From Sebastes aleutianus (taxonomy: Eukaryota > Chordata > Actinopteri > Perciformes > Sebastidae): DNA of 64,000 nt. The position numbers and the translations under genes are program-made. This document shows positions 23,786-37,273 of this stretch, in pieces. The notes under the pieces were generated by a model. That model did no database searches and was not told the DNA's origin. It saw only the letters and a program-made list of their open reading frames with translations. Location of the stretch: positions 18,029,444 through 18,093,443 of the forward strand of contig CAKAKS010000004.1 in NCBI GenBank assembly GCA_916700875.1. Direction: 5' to 3'. Each line of letters begins with the position of its first letter. Positions within the stretch are counted from its first letter, which is position 1.

Positions 23786-26374
23786 TTGAGAATAAATGTG
23801 ACAGTGCGACTCAGTAAAAGATGCCACCATTTTCTAACACGATCCAAAATGGATCCTGAATCAGACCCACAATGAACTCCTGACAGAGTACAAACTCATC
23901 AAAACAACAGTATGAAAACACACTTGAAAGATGCAACGATTACAAAGCGTCTGTTTTGTCCCTTTTTCAAACAACCTCAGCCTTCCAGTTCAAACTAATG
24001 CACTGGCTGAGCATTTTAAATTTAATTTCCGATGCTCTTTTTTTCTTCCACTGCGGTATTCAAAATGCTTTCAGCTGGAGGAGGTTAATGTCAAAGCGAG
24101 CACATTTGCTGTCAGCGGCCTTTAAAGTCAATCCCTCCCACCACGTCTACAGAGTAGTGGACATCTTTCCACAGAGAGAGTGGATAAAGTAACCTAGAGC
24201 TGCCTCCCTCTCTCTCTCTCTCTCTCTTTCTCCGTCTCTGTGAAGCATCCTGGCTGCTCCTCAGATCGCGCTGTTAATCTCGCCGTGTTGCCTTCCTGTG
24301 TACAGCTGGGAGTGGTGGGTGTAAAATGACAGCGTAACACAACAGTCTCACGCAGGTGTCAAAATGACAAATATGACATTTCCCTTCAGAGATTGTATTA
24401 GTTCTGATATCATTTTGCATTCAGCCTGCCTGATGTGTAACCAGGCTCTTATTGCTTCAGGACAAAATGTGATCATCATTATTATACGTCTAAAGCAGAG
24501 CAGCTGCAACTGCAAAGAGATGGGGGGAAAAAAAGCAAGAAATGTATTCAGGATGCAATTCAAAAAATCTAAATACACAGTTTGACTAGTGTGTTTGCTA
24601 TTGTAGAAGCCCCCCCCGCACACTCTGAATCAATCATCTTACTGCGGAGTTTCTCAAACAATTCCTTTTAAAAGTGAGGCAGCGATTCAGAGTCGCAGCG
24701 TGATGATTAAATCTATACACCACAGCGGCGCCGACATACTGTTTTTTTTTTTTTTCAGCTTCCTAAATAACTGCAGAATCTCTCTATATGTTCCAAACTC
24801 TCCTGAGATTGAACTAAAGTAGTTAGAGTGGGGGAAAGACAAGACCGTATAAGCACACCTCCCCGTCTTTTTAAGGACACCTGTTGGGCTGCACGGCTCA
24901 TCTCCTCCTCATTTAGCCGTCTGTCTGGGCTCCGCGGCGGGGCTGATTACCAGGAAGAGCTGATTCCAGTTGCACTGCTTATCAGTCTAATTAGAGCCCC
25001 TGGCAGGTGACTTGAAGGAAGTTGTGTCTCTCAGCTACAGCGATTTGTACAGGCATGCTAAGCTGCTACATGTAACAAGGAAGAAGACTAAAATGTAATA
25101 ATAAAATAGACAGGTGTGACATTGTGGCTTGAGAATTGTCACTGTTAGTGTGCGGGGGAAGTATTTTCCGGGGCGCCTTGAGGAGGTTTAATAGAGTATT
25201 TTGCATCACAAGAAAATTTTCAAGCGGTGACAACAAGTCAAGAGACAAGAGGCGACATCTTGACTAACATCCTCTGGTTAAAGTATCAACTGTCAGACAC
25301 TGAGAGTATAATTGAGACAGGGTATGGTTCAATAGATGCAGCAGAGAAAATGGAGGATGAAATGAAAGCTCGATTTAAAAAAAAAAAAACACACAAAGAA
25401 AGACAAGAAAAGAAAAAAAAAAGTGAGAAGCAAGGGCGGAAAGATATCGAAAAGAGTTGAGGACAGAGGAAGAAATCCACAGGAGGCAAGACAAGTTTTC
25501 CAGGTAGTGTATCAGTCACCGGTAAAAGGTCACTCATCTGCTGTTCGCACATCCAGGTGCTAATGTAACACCTCTCACACCTTCCCCGGTTGCCTGTGTC
25601 TGGCTGCCTGCAGGTTGGTGGGCAGAGAGACTGTTGTTTGTGCTAGAATAATATGCTGTAATCCCCCGTCTCAGATGTGGCCTTAACACAGGTAATTGGA
25701 CTTGGAGTGTGAGGAAGCCTGTGGCTAGACACACACACACACACACACCACCGAGATGCACATAAACCGCAGTCTGATTTGAAATAACAATAGAATTGCT
25801 CATGTTCTCAAGAAAGATAACAGGCCACTTATGAAGTATAGCTGCTTCTTTGTTTCTGGTTTTACACTGATTTTTTGTCACGCTTGGGATTTCTCTGCAC
25901 GGTGAAGCGATGTACACGGGGCTGTATAAAAGAGATCATCTGGAGTAAAGTGAGTTTGGATGGTGGATTATGTTTTTAATCCTCTCCCAAAACCAAAAAT
26001 ACCAGAACAAAAGCGTAACGAATCAATTAAACAGTGATGTTTAAGCAGCAAACGTTAGCATGTCCAGCTAATTAGTGTAGTAACCGACCGTTGTGTCCAA
26101 GACCAAGAAGCATTTCATTCTGCATTTTGTGCAGTTACAGATTATGTTAAAATAGTGTTATGTTAGCCAAACAAATCGGTTAATCCTCAACCTAAAAGCT
26201 TTTTCTCTTGTAACAGTAAAATTGAAAACATAATGTTTGAAAATACAAACAATAAAGCATAAATCTAACATCTGTCTGGTATGTCCAAGTACTGTATGTA
26301 AGCTACTGTATGCAGCTAAACAGGTTGATATTAGAATAAAACAACTGATCTGATCTTACATGTTTTCTTATCAT
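23786..26374. other. Intronic; one conserved-looking block
   Basis: No gene. Tandem TC at 24204-24230 and a poly-T at 24741-24755 are simple repeats; A-rich sequence is found at 25376-25425 and a CA run at 25729-25748. The block 24880-25015 is non-repetitive, balanced in composition and carries ATTA cores plus a CAGGTG E-box, so it is a candidate conserved element only. Confidence 0.4.
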
Positions 26375-26382
26375 ACTTGTAA

Positions 26383-26957
26383 TTACGACTGTCAATCGAT
26401 TAAAATATTTAATTGCGATTAATCGCATGATTGTCCATAGTAAATCATGATTAATCACAAATTAATCACACATTTTTTTATCTGTTCAAAATGTACCTTA
26501 AAGGGAGATTTTGTCAAGTATTTAATACTCAAATATGCTTGCTTTATGCAAATGTGTATATATATATATATACTGTATATATAATTGGAAATCAATTAAC
26601 AACACAAAACAATGACAAATATTGTCCAGAAACCCTCACAGGTACTGCATTTAACATAAACAATATGCTCAAATCATAACATGGCAAACTCCAGCTGTCA
26701 GTGTGTCAGTGTGCTGACTTGACTATGACTTGCCCCAAACTGCATGTGATTATCATAAAGTGGGCATGTCTGTAAAGTGGAGACTCATGGGTACCCATAG
26801 AACCCATTTTCATTCACATATCTTGAGGTCAGAGGTAACAATGGATTCCTTAGGTTTAGTAGTTTCATATAATGCCAGTATCTTACTATCTTGTATAACC
26901 TCCAAAAAATCGATTGCGTTAATGCGTTAAAGAAATCGCGTTAACTTTGACAGCCCT
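26383..26957 (-). mobile_element. hAT-like non-autonomous element with 8-bp target duplication
   Basis: A 575-bp element of the TTAACGC family that also starts this window, in reverse orientation. Its termini are gactgtcaatcg on the left and ttgacagccct on the right. Identical ACTTGTAA octamers at 26375-26382 and 26958-26965 flank it, as expected for hAT insertions. Inside are gtacccatagaacccatttt and atatcttgaggtcagaggta. A short TA microsatellite lies near 26555. No transposase frame remains. Confidence 0.8.
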
Positions 26958-27039
26958 ACTTGTAATATAAGAACTAGTTCCACACAGCGATACAAGAACA
27001 ATGCTGTGTCCTTATTTCTATGTCTTCTACATGGATCAT

Positions 27040-27520
27040 CAACTGGTGAGGGACTTTTAGCATGGTATCGTGCCATCAAGGGCCTATTTATGACCCTTTT
27101 CCAGGGTTCACATTATAACACTAGTGAGCCGGAAACATTAAAGGAACACATATCTCGCTCATTTCCAGGTTCATACTTGTATTTTAGGTTTCTACTAGAA
27201 CACGTTTACATGCTTTAATGTTCAAAAAACACATTATTTCTCTCATGCTGTCTGTCTGAAACGCTGTGTTTTAGCGCCTGTCTCTTTAAGACCCCCTCCA
27301 GAAAAAGCCCAGTTTACTCTGATTGGATTGTGAGAAAAATATGGTGCAACGGTAGTTCTCAAGCTGTGGGCAGTATATTATAATGAGTCTGCATATGACA
27401 TAGGAGGGGGGAGCCAAATCTGAATGGCTTGTTGAATCACATGTTTTCTGATCTACGCAGCCCACAAAAAAAGTGAGTTTTTCATAATATGTCCCCTAAA
27501 AATTCAGCTGAAGGCGGCGT
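27040..27520 (+). repeat. Common teleost repeat (TGTTTTAGCGCCTGTCTC family)
   Basis: gaaacgctgtgttttagcgc, cctgtctctttaagaccccc and agcccagtttactctgattgg appear in the order I recognise from a high-copy fish repeat. The left edge, around gcatggtatcgtgcc, is approximate. Non-coding. Confidence 0.55.
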
Positions 27521-28195
27521 TTTCAACCAACTAATGAAGCCAACATCAGATTAACTATCTAGCTAACTACCGCAAAGCGGGGCAGGGTTTACGAAAGGTC
27601 AATTAAAATACATCTTCATACTTTAAAAAAATGATAATCCACAATGTCTTCAGGCCAGGCGTACTTCAATCCTTTCAATCTATATGCAAAGACATAGCTG
27701 CAGGTATTTAGGCATGCTCACTCTCTTTCTGGAAAAATGATCATATATATATAAATTCCTTTCCTTTGTGTCATCCCAAGTCAATCTGAGGTGGATATTG
27801 GAGTTAAATTGAAAGCCTTAAAGAGCGGTTTGAGATAGGAGGGAGTTATCACCTCCACAGAGAGCCCTGGGAGACACAGCGCTCCTCTGTTGCAGTCCAG
27901 CCTGATGCATACAGGCCACTGACCCATGACAGTCAGCCCGTATCGATTTAAGAGGAGGCAGAGGACACAGAGAGAAAGAGAGAGAGACAGGGAGGGAGGG
28001 GAGGAAAGAAATGAAAAACAGTGAGGAGGCCAGGGAGCAATATCCCTCTTAAAACTTATCCATAATTCATTGTCTTTTCTTTCTCTCTTCCTTCTATACT
28101 TTCTTTCTCTTTCAGATGGGTGCACGGCGGGGGAATGTTCATTTTTAAGGGGGATTAGCGACGACCTATTTTGAAATGCATCCCTGTGGTACTCG

Positions 28196-28235
<40 letters not shown>

Positions 28236-29076
28236 ACAGTATGAACATTATAAGGACGCACACTCGCAGCCTGGATCGTACAGCCAGGGCCCTACTGTGG
28301 GAAAGAAGGAAATGTGCCCGACAGGAACCATTTCTATACTAGAGAGATGATTATTCCCTGTTTCTTGAAATTTGAAATTATAATGAGGTGAATCCATTAC
28401 TGCAGGTTTTAATGCTTATAATGTAAAAATAATAAATTCATACATAATATAGGTATGTTCCTGCCAAAAGCGGAACATTGTGGACATTGTGCCAATAAAG
28501 CAGAGTCTGAAAGCAGCTCTGGACTGATGAGGAGCTTTGACCATGTGGTTTTTAAAAAGGTGTCATGTTGAATCCATTAAGCTCTGTGAAAGTTGCAATA
28601 ATACTTGCCTTAAAATGTAATAATATTACCTGTCCGCCCAAAATAAAGAGCTGTGAGTTCCTCTCGACATGTCCACTCCTCTCTCTAACTTCTCCTACTC
28701 ATTTGTACAATGAGAAAAACAGTATGAACAGTTAGATCATGGTGGAACATTGAGCATGTTTAACAAAAAAGCAGGAATTACATCCATATTGGACACTTCG
28801 GTTCAATGTTTGGTGCCAATGCAGGAACTACTGTGCCCTTTCTGTAGTGTTTTAGTTGGCTATCCCTAACCATAAGTGTACCTTACACACAGTTTACTTG
28901 CTATAACCACGATCATTCCTTAACCTTAACTGTACTGCCGTTGCCATGCAAGCTATATTTTCAAATACTTTGGTATTAGACACAAAAGAACCATCCAATA
29001 CAGTTGGTGGTTCAGCCCAGCAGAAGAGTTCTGGGAATTAGTTGCTATAATATGATCATCATTGTAAAATTATATT
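27521..29076. other. Intronic with CA microsatellite, nothing coding
   Basis: The 160-codon minus-strand frame at 28263-27781 reads through the (CA)n at 28199-28233 and purine-rich flanks and has no domain. Nothing else was recognised. Confidence 0.5.
28199..28233. repeat. (CA)n microsatellite
   Basis: About 17 perfect CA units. Confidence 0.95.
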
Positions 29077-29632
29077 TAGAGATACACCGATTTATTGGCC
29101 TTCATCAACATCGGTATTAGCTGATATTCGTCTTGTTGATTGTCATCGGCCTATCGGCAAATAAGATGACATTCGTCAATGGCAGTGTCTGCACTTCATC
29201 ACAAAACTAATATTTTTGTTTGTCTGTGTCAGTACTGAAACATTCTTCTCATTGAGTAGGTATTTGTATAGCAGCTGAAAAGGCTTTTATTTATTTTATA
29301 AAAGCAGTTATTTTTCAAAATATAATAATATATTTTGAATGTGAAAGAAGGTAATAGTAAAGGTTGTTTAATAAACAACATGACAGTGCATGATTGAATT
29401 TGTGCTCATTCAAAGACAGCGTAATGAAATGCTAAATGACTAAAACAGCCCTGTTATTCTTCTTATAATGAAGGTATCTTTGTTTGCCTGGCACAAAAGG
29501 GGGAATAAATAACAGCAAAAACAAACTAAATAACAACAACAACAAAATAATAACTGGCATTGGCTATCGGCCAAATTGTTATTGTAAAAATCTGTATCGG
29601 CCCACAATTTCACAATTGTGCATCCCTACCTG
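29077..29632. repeat. hAT-like element remnant (ATCGGCC family)
   Basis: The left end reads gagatacaccgatttattgg and the right end reads acaattgtgcatcccta; the two are rough inverted copies (CACCGAT and GCATCCCTA-type ends). ATCGGC words occur near both ends. Resembles a dispersed fish element whose ends read agggatgcaccgat. The flanking duplication is not clear. Confidence 0.55.
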
Positions 29633-31339
29633 TGTGCTTTTTAACTGTTGAAATTAAGAACATTTTGTGAGTTGGCCAAACAGCAAAATTAAACTCTCCC
29701 TTTAAAACTATCTTGCTGATCCAAATATTTTTCTCACTGTTCATCATCATATCTATACAGCACACTGCTTATAAATAAAGTGGTAGCAAGAAAAGCATGC
29801 AGACATACAGCATGTCTCATGTGATAAAGGTGAAGAAAGATAGCAATGAAGTCTAGATCTCTCCAGGCCACAACAGTGCATTATACTGTACATGTCACTT
29901 TGCAATATAGATATCCACCTGCAGAGTTCAGTCACTCCCACAGCTTTGCAGTCAGCGGGGGGTTCATGCGTTTTGTATGACAAGATTGCATGTAAATACA
30001 GCTGTGCCGTGGGCACATCTTGGCACATCGTGCTTCTCACGCTTCTCACGATGTCCAAAAAAATCAGCTCGTCATGACCAATATCAAGAAAAAAAACACA
30101 AGAGGATTGGACATTATTTACAGAGTTTTCAACCAGTTGTGGATAACGGTTTCTTTACATCCACGCTGTTTTATGTTTAAGGTGGTGCACAAACTCACAG
30201 GTAACAACAAACACATCTTTGTGAAGAAACACAAACCATAATTCCGCATGAAAACAGAGCCAGCGGTTAGTCACAGCTGCGAGTCACCTTAATTACTGCT
30301 TACGCCGAACTACTGGGACGCCACAATCTGCATTACAGGTAAAAAGGGGGCAAAAGTGGTCCAGAAGAACACAAACAGATATAAAGAGATGCACAAAGGA
30401 AGTGAAAATTGAACATCTGTCTTTTTTTCTTTCAAGCCCCGTGCCAAAGAAAGCTGGTGCTGCACCTGGACATGAATTATAGAGAGGCACTTGGATGAGG
30501 GGGGGTGGAAGAAAGAGACAAGAGGAAGAGAGAGGTGAATGAAAATGAGGGGACAGGGTGGATGTCACGTCTCCCCCATCTGGAGACACTCACCGGGTGG
30601 CTCTATGGGATCAACGATCAATTGCCAATAGGAGGAATAACACTGTGATATAGTGGGCTATACGCTTCATAGAAAAGTTGTATTAAATTATGCATTATAG
30701 CAAATAATAGTGGAATAAAGGCGTTTCAAAATAATGACAGCTCATTGTGTAGCCTTGTTGCAAAATGGCCCTCAAATTCTACACTATGTTTTCAGACAGC
30801 TGTAATCCTTTAGGAAAAAAAATATATAATTATTCTCAAAGAGGAACTACAAAAGCAAATAGTGCTTTGAAGATGGAAAGCCCGAAATGTCACCCACCCG
30901 CTTTGAAGCTCCCTGGCTCTCTTTGTTTCTCTACACTTGTAACTCGCAAAACCACTGACAGAGCGCGCTGCATTCAGGGGCCAATTTAGTGCGGATGTAC
31001 CATTAAGAGAAAAAAAAAAAAACTCACACATACAAACACCATGCTCATGAGCTCACACAGTGATATACTGTATACTGAGACACACTCAAACACCTGGAAA
31101 GGCTGCATCGTGCAGCAAATGTATGGCCATCTCGCTTTGTTTTGTACCAACCCTTTGTGCTTTCAAGCACTTTAAGTGTCATCTGCCGCCTCTTTGATAC
31201 ACAAGTCCATTAACAGACATATACAACAAATACAATATACATCTATCTCCAGTATATTTAACCTCATTATAAAGAGTTTTTGTAACTGTAGATTAGTCAC
31301 TCTTGATGAAGTTTTGAACACCCGGTTTAGAGAGTGTAG
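29633..31339. other. Intronic, nothing recognised
   Basis: No exon, RNA gene or clear repeat. Short frames only. Confidence 0.5.
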
Positions 31340-31580
31340 AGCTGAAACAAAGAGTTGATTAATCAATCAGATGAATGAATTGGTGATGATCGATTAATCA
31401 TTTGAGTCTTTTTTTTATAGCAAGAAAATGTTAAACATTCTCTCGTTCCAGCTTCTAAGTTGTGAGGATTTGCTGGTTTTCTGTATCATTTGACAGTAAA
31501 TTCAATATTTTGTGAACTGGGAAATTGTTGATTTTTGAGAAACCAATTAGCAGATTAATTGATAATGAAAATATCTTTAG
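31340..31580. repeat. Diverged MITE, sibling of 2995-3235
   Basis: gagctgaaacaaagagttga starts and gcagattaattgataatgaa is near the end. The interior gttccagcttctaagttgtg plus aggattt is shared with 2995-3235. The terminal ATTAAT-rich words are typical of the GGGCTGCAAC group. Confidence 0.55.
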
Positions 31581-31989
31581 CCCGTCTCTGTGAAGAAGAC
31601 CCACTCCCTATGTAGATATGAAGGGCTCATTCTAAGCTAATGGAAACACAATTCTTATTTTCAGGTGATTATACACAAAAACAACATACTTATTAATATT
31701 ATATTCCATTTCTGAAAAAAAAATGTTTCTGTCCAGTTACAATGATTATAATACATCTCCAGTGTTCTTTAGGCTCCTTGGAGGATTTTTCTTTTGGCTT
31801 TCTGTTTGCCAGTTAACTCATTTCTAAATGACTTAATTTATTGTGTCAAAACTGGCTGCTGGAAATGTTGTTGCATATTGACAGAGATTAATTGAAGCAC
31901 TATAAAACTTAAAGCCACCATGTGTACATTTTTTATGTGATGCATTCAGCAGACGCATTTGTCCAAAGAGACGTGCAAACGAGGTACAA
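31581..31989. other. Intronic, nothing recognised
   Basis: AT-rich sequence between two repeats; no feature seen. Confidence 0.5.
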
Positions 31990-32445
31990 TTAAAGTAACG
32001 TATCCTCATGATGATATCTTACGAAAAGTTATTCCTCAGTTTTCTTGTGTTTAGCTACGAATGTCCAGCAACATTAGACGCACATGTCAATTTCCCCTCC
32101 ACCTTTTTCAAAATAAACTTCCGTTTAGGCAACAACATGACTTGGGTTCAGGAGAGGAGCGACTTGGTTAGGTTTAGGCAACAAAACTACTTAGTTAGGT
32201 TTAGGAAAAGATCGTGGTTTGGGTTAAAATAACTCCTGAAGTGGACAAATGAATGAACGTTGACTTCTGGTTTCACATGGGGTACAAACAGCGGTCTCTT
32301 GAGCAAAAGTCTGTTTTTGTTTTACACAAACAACCACCCCAACATCCTCTCTATGCGGCGTTTGTCGCTATTTATACTTCCTAAATACGAATTACAGTGC
32401 ATTACTTTTGGTAGGTATAACTACAAACGGTGTACGAGAACAGCC
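31990..32445 (+). repeat. AGGCTGTTCTC-family repeat, copy C
   Basis: gtatcctcatgatgatatct to gtacgagaacagcctg. It shares tcaaaataaacttc, ttggttaggtttaggcaaca, aaactacttagttaggttta, ggaaaagatcgtggtttggg and cagtgcattactttt with copy A. It is shorter than copy A and has only one unit of the segment that is tandemly expanded in copy B. Confidence 0.7.
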
Positions 32446-35400
32446 TGATCCAAGTAGATTGAGAAGCCTTCAAGAAAAAGCGCCACAACACTCGGTTCCA
32501 CGTTCCATTTACCAAAGAAATAAGTGCATAGCAAATTACTTTTTTTTCCTTAAAGATAGAGAATGATGCAGAGAGAAGTTTCGGTTTGTAGAAAGTGAAA
32601 TTGAGGGAAATTGAGGGCTTTAATTCCTCTTTAAATGTAAAACATATTCTTGTCCTTACAGGTCATTTGGACTACTAATGAGTTCTAAAAATGTTATTAT
32701 CTTAAGTTAAATTTCTGCTAATGGGTTGAGACAATTTCATCTGTTTCAGAAAATGCATTAACGTTCTTGATAATAAAACAGAGATCTGCATTATTTCATC
32801 TTGTTTTATGAAACACACACTTTTTGAAAGTATATGAAGTAAGAAAGTCTTATGTTCAATAAAATGTAATGTGCTCTAGCTGCACGTTGCTTCGAATGAA
32901 GGCATCGTTCCCAGACAAACAGGAACATAAAGCCTGCGACTAAACTTCTCTATAAGTCAAACAAAGCCTTCTCAAATTTTCAGTATAATGGGAAATGTTT
33001 CAATGCTTTTCTTTTATTGAATTATGACTCATAGAGTAGCAGGAGATGGAAAGAAACTCATTTACATAGCCGTTTGTATCTGCTGCCTCATAAAGTAGCA
33101 CCCATCAAGTATACAAACCACTGTGCACACAACAAACACGACGCACAAGTGCCTGCTGTTCTCGACATGAGGGCCATCAGCACATGGTCTCTTCACTGTG
33201 GGTGCAGGCATGGAAGATGAAGGGATGGGGGGGGCACGGAGAGGAGGGGCGGAGGGGCGGAGGGGTCGGGATGAAGCAAAAAGGGAATGAGAGAGTACTG
33301 CTGGTGGTATAGAATCGAAGAGGAGGTTGGATTTTCTGCTCAACATGGTGCTCAAACCCGCAGCAAGTATCCGCTATCTCAGTGGTCAGACAGCTTCTTC
33401 AGCTCCTGCTGTAGAGAATACAAAACATGAAGATCCCAAAGGAGGCTGCAGACACAGGGCTCTGGGAAGTTCTTTAAAGCAAATAATCTAAATGTTCTGG
33501 TGTTTGTGAACAGTATGGATGAAAAATTTAATTTTACTGTTTAGATGCAGAGAGAAAAACTGTGATGTGTGACCGTCTCATTGCGACTTTGTGGCAAAGT
33601 GTGCCGTTTTGTCAGTTCATAAAACATGAAGCTAGTGAGCCATTGTGTTATTACGTTTACCACCGCGTGTGAGAAAATGTGTTGTTGCCAGCCGTCCTGC
33701 GTTGCTCAGCTGGAAATTAAATCATGGTAAGATAAAAAAAAAACGCCTCATCAACACTTTGGCTCAAATCCAGAGATCAATTAGAAAAAGAAAAAAAAAT
33801 GTGGAGTCACATTATGACGAGTCCCTGCAAGCTGGAACTGTTTGTACCAAAGAAAGTACACAAATAACATGATCATTAGTTTGTCATGTACACTCTGTGT
33901 GACTGCAAATCTTCTGAGAAAGTCCTGGGTCGAATATTATCTACAATACAAGGAATATCAAGAGGAAATAAGCTCGAAGTGGACAAGTCCAATGCATGCT
34001 CTATTATGGTATACTAGTGCAGTGCCCGTTCGGAACGGAGGTATTTATTTGATATTTTTAGGTTTAAAAACTGATTTGCAGATCCATGTAAGCCCTGAAA
34101 ACGTTATTAAACAAATAAAGTTAAAAGTAAGACTTAAAATCCTAATCTTTATTGTCATCTTCCTTCAAGAACAAACACTTACAGATGCAAAGTATTTAGT
34201 GTGAGTTTAGACAATGGAATAAATATATTCATAACCTTGTCAGAAAGTTGGATTTCTTTACTAAAACAGGTTTTTACGATAGACAATGTGTTGATTCAAT
34301 TTAAAAACGCTCAGTATTGGCAATTGAGAAAGTACCTTAATACCACGGCATCATGCTTTGACACACTTCACATTTAAACACATCGCTGTTTTCTTAATCC
34401 GCGTCTTTCTCATCTCAATGCTTTTTCCCCCCGATGAAACAATGCATATTCAATTTTTGTTTACGAACTCGGGGTCTCCCCGGGTGTCTGAGAAAGGTTG
34501 CTCCGTTGTTCCAATTTGCGTTGCGTTTCACCCCCTACTCATTAATCTCCCTCCTTTCGCTGATAGCTTCGTTTCGTCCACTAGAAATCGCTTTCAATTA
34601 TTCATGCCTATTTTCCACAAATACCTTGGAGATGGAATTAGCAAACAAACAATGCCAGGCGACACTAATCCTCGTCTACAGCAAAGATCCTTTAATGCAC
34701 TAGAGATCTGGCCGGCTGTTGACAGGCACCTGTTACTGTCTTCAGCTGCTTCGCAACAGCCATGTTGACACAGTAAATATGTTTACAGGAGCAGTGCAGC
34801 CCTGACCCTGCAGTACACCGAGGTGCAGGGATAATACTGAAGGAAAAGGAGAGAGGAAGGGCGGGAGAGCATGGAGAACGGGAAAGAGCACGAGTGAAAA
34901 GGATAAGGGGAGTGTAAGACACAGCTCAATTCATCGGTCGGGACATTCTTGGCTCCTCGACACAATAGCGAACGTTTCCACATGACACCTTTTTCTCAAA
35001 GAGTCAGCGGCTGATGAAAGCTCGCTCTCCGGGCCAGGGACAAGGATAAAACCTAGATGTTTTAGACTGATTTCCAGATGCCAGAATGCCCCGTTTTCTT
35101 TAATAGCCATCTTTGACAATTTGAGATATTTTCTCTTTCCTGGAGGCACTAGAAAAACAAAACAAAACCGAGGATGAAGCATCGTGACCTTGGAATTAAA
35201 AAGACATCTGACGCCCTGGTGGAAAAGTTTCCAGCAAAACAAAGCGCGCAATATTTAGCGGTTTACTCTGACTCATACAACTCTGGTTATCTAGCATCCT
35301 GCAGCAAGCAAACACACACATTCACACACACACACACACACACAAACGCATGCATGTGTGGAGTAAACATACTGCGGTTTACCTATTGCAACAGACGGCA

Positions 35401-37264
35401 GAAGTTTCCGAGATCAACAATGCATAAATGTTAAGAAAGACGGAAAAGTGAAATGTGTCATATCGAATAAGCATCATAGTGCGTATATGTATATGTGTGT
35501 ATGTGTGTGTGTGTGTGTGTGCCCTCTAGCAGACAGGAAGATGATGCAAGGGAGCCTGGCAGCGTACTACTGAGACTGAAAGAAGATAGTGAGACTGACG
35601 GTTTAGACGACTGAGAGCCGAGCTTGTAGCTGGATGACACACACACACACACACTTTCACACACTCACTTCCTCACACACACACACATCCACAGAGCCAG
35701 GGGCGATGGAGGAGAAGAGACTGAGGAAGACTTTGATCACCGAACTGAGCACATTCAAGCACTCAACCAGAGAGGGCAGTCAGTGATGAGGAGGAGAGAG
35801 GAGAGTGCCCAGGGAGAGAGAGAGAGAGAGGGGGGGGGAAGAAGAGGGGGTGAAGAGGGAGGGAGAGGATTCGGGTTGTTTTCTGACCTCTACGCTCATT
35901 GATACAGATGTTAAGGCATGAACACACAGACAATCAGGCATCCGACACAGACACCGCCGAGCTCTGTTGTGTTAAAAGAAGAAAAAAAAAAGAAAACAGG
36001 TTTTCTTGACATGTTTCTTGATCGTGCAAACCCACGCTGACAAAACTAATTTCATTTCAGCCGTGTGAACGCTGTGTCTCGACATGAGCATATTGAAAGC
36101 GGTGGCAACGTTCAGAAAATGTAATTCACGCTTATTTCTTTAGCCTCTAGCCGCTTGCTGAAATATTACAATATCAAACCAGACACACACACCTGTGTCG
36201 CATAGGAATCCCCGCGGCTTATATTACCTTTACAAACAGTGTATGTCCGAAAACAGGCAGCCGCAGCACTAACAGATCCGTCCTCCGCGCCGCCTGAGAT
36301 GCAGGTGGATAAACCATTGTGCTGTTTGCGAAGAGAGCAGGTAATTATCGTTGGCATTTTGACAAGTGTTTGCCAGAGTGAAGGTCAACTCTGTCTGCGT
36401 GGGAGATCTATGCTAATCTGCTCAGCTGGAAAAGACTACCACTCACCACTCAAATGGTAGCTAGCACCATTATGCAGCCGCAGCTACCGTGTTTTCACTT
36501 TAGAGTCTGCAAGGGTGTGTGTGTGTGAGAGAAAATGTGTGTGTGTGTGTGTGTCTGCAAGTGGATCAGAGAGGGTACTAGGCCTTCCCACAAAAAAGAG
36601 AGAATAGACAGACGGACAGACAGAATCAGGCAGACAGACGGAGACAGTCGTAAGAGTAAGATAGAAAAAGTTAAACCCAGTTATATTTAGGCTGGCTCTC
36701 TTATGTTTTTAGAACAAAACAATAGACATAGTGTGGGCGGAGTATATTCCACATCTGCCCACAAAGTATAGAAGTCCTCTTGGCTATGAGGGAAACTTCT
36801 CATTAAGTGCATTTCAACCCACTTGTTTTTATGCTGATTTTCAATTTGAGCATAAAAAAAAAAAATTAGTAGACAACTGCAATTTAAAAAAAAAAAATAC
36901 TATGCTTGGCTGAGGTGGAAAAATGTGATGTATCGTTAAAAACAAAATGTGACAACGGAAACGGACTTAGTGAATTAATCGTGACGTACATGAAGACTTG
37001 AGGCCTTTACACACCAGGAGCGAATAAACAACACGAAAAAGCGAAATACTCGCCTGCGAATACTATATGTCTTGGGCTTTTATTGTGAAAGGTAAGAACC
37101 AAAGGAGTGGATCTGTCTTTGTCAAGGTTGAAAGGAGTAATAAAGTTTGTCGTCCTGGTTCGGACTACAGAGCCTCTGTGTTGTTGTTTCATAAATATAG
37201 ACGCTACTCAACCGGTTGCACACAACTTGATTGGTTGATGCCTTTAGTCGCGGTGCGAAATATC
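32446..37264. other. Intronic; simple repeats only
   Basis: No supported gene. The minus-strand frame at 33355-33062 contains a hydrophobic run but has no splice context. Around 34015-34050, ctagtgcagtgcccgttcgg looks like part of a dispersed element, not identified. CA/GT runs at 35323-35344, 35493-35521, 35637-35688 and 36514-36554, and a near-pure purine tract at 35811-35869, are simple repeats. About 36993-37060 resembles the start of another fish repeat (tttacacaccaggagcg). Confidence 0.45.
35493..35688. repeat. GT run and CA run 120 bp apart
   Basis: A GT tract at about 35493-35521 is followed by CA tracts at about 35637-35650 and 35672-35688. Being complementary, the two could fold back on each other. 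No function is inferred. Confidence 0.85.
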
Positions 37265-37273
37265 AGAAAATCG

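Noticed and set aside
25227..25460. Lys/Glu-rich plus-strand frame
   Set aside because: Caused by A-rich simple sequence; no splice or promoter context.
27781..28263. 160-codon minus-strand frame with Cys/Val repeat
   Set aside because: It is a translation of the CA microsatellite and neighbouring purine-rich sequence.
33062..33355. 97-codon minus-strand frame with a hydrophobic run, and a nearby QELKKLSDH block after an acceptor-like site at about 33400
   Set aside because: The phase of the ptprn2 junction between exons 42582 and 10625 is already satisfied and gives a conserved Val, so no extra exon is needed; the block also hits a stop at once.
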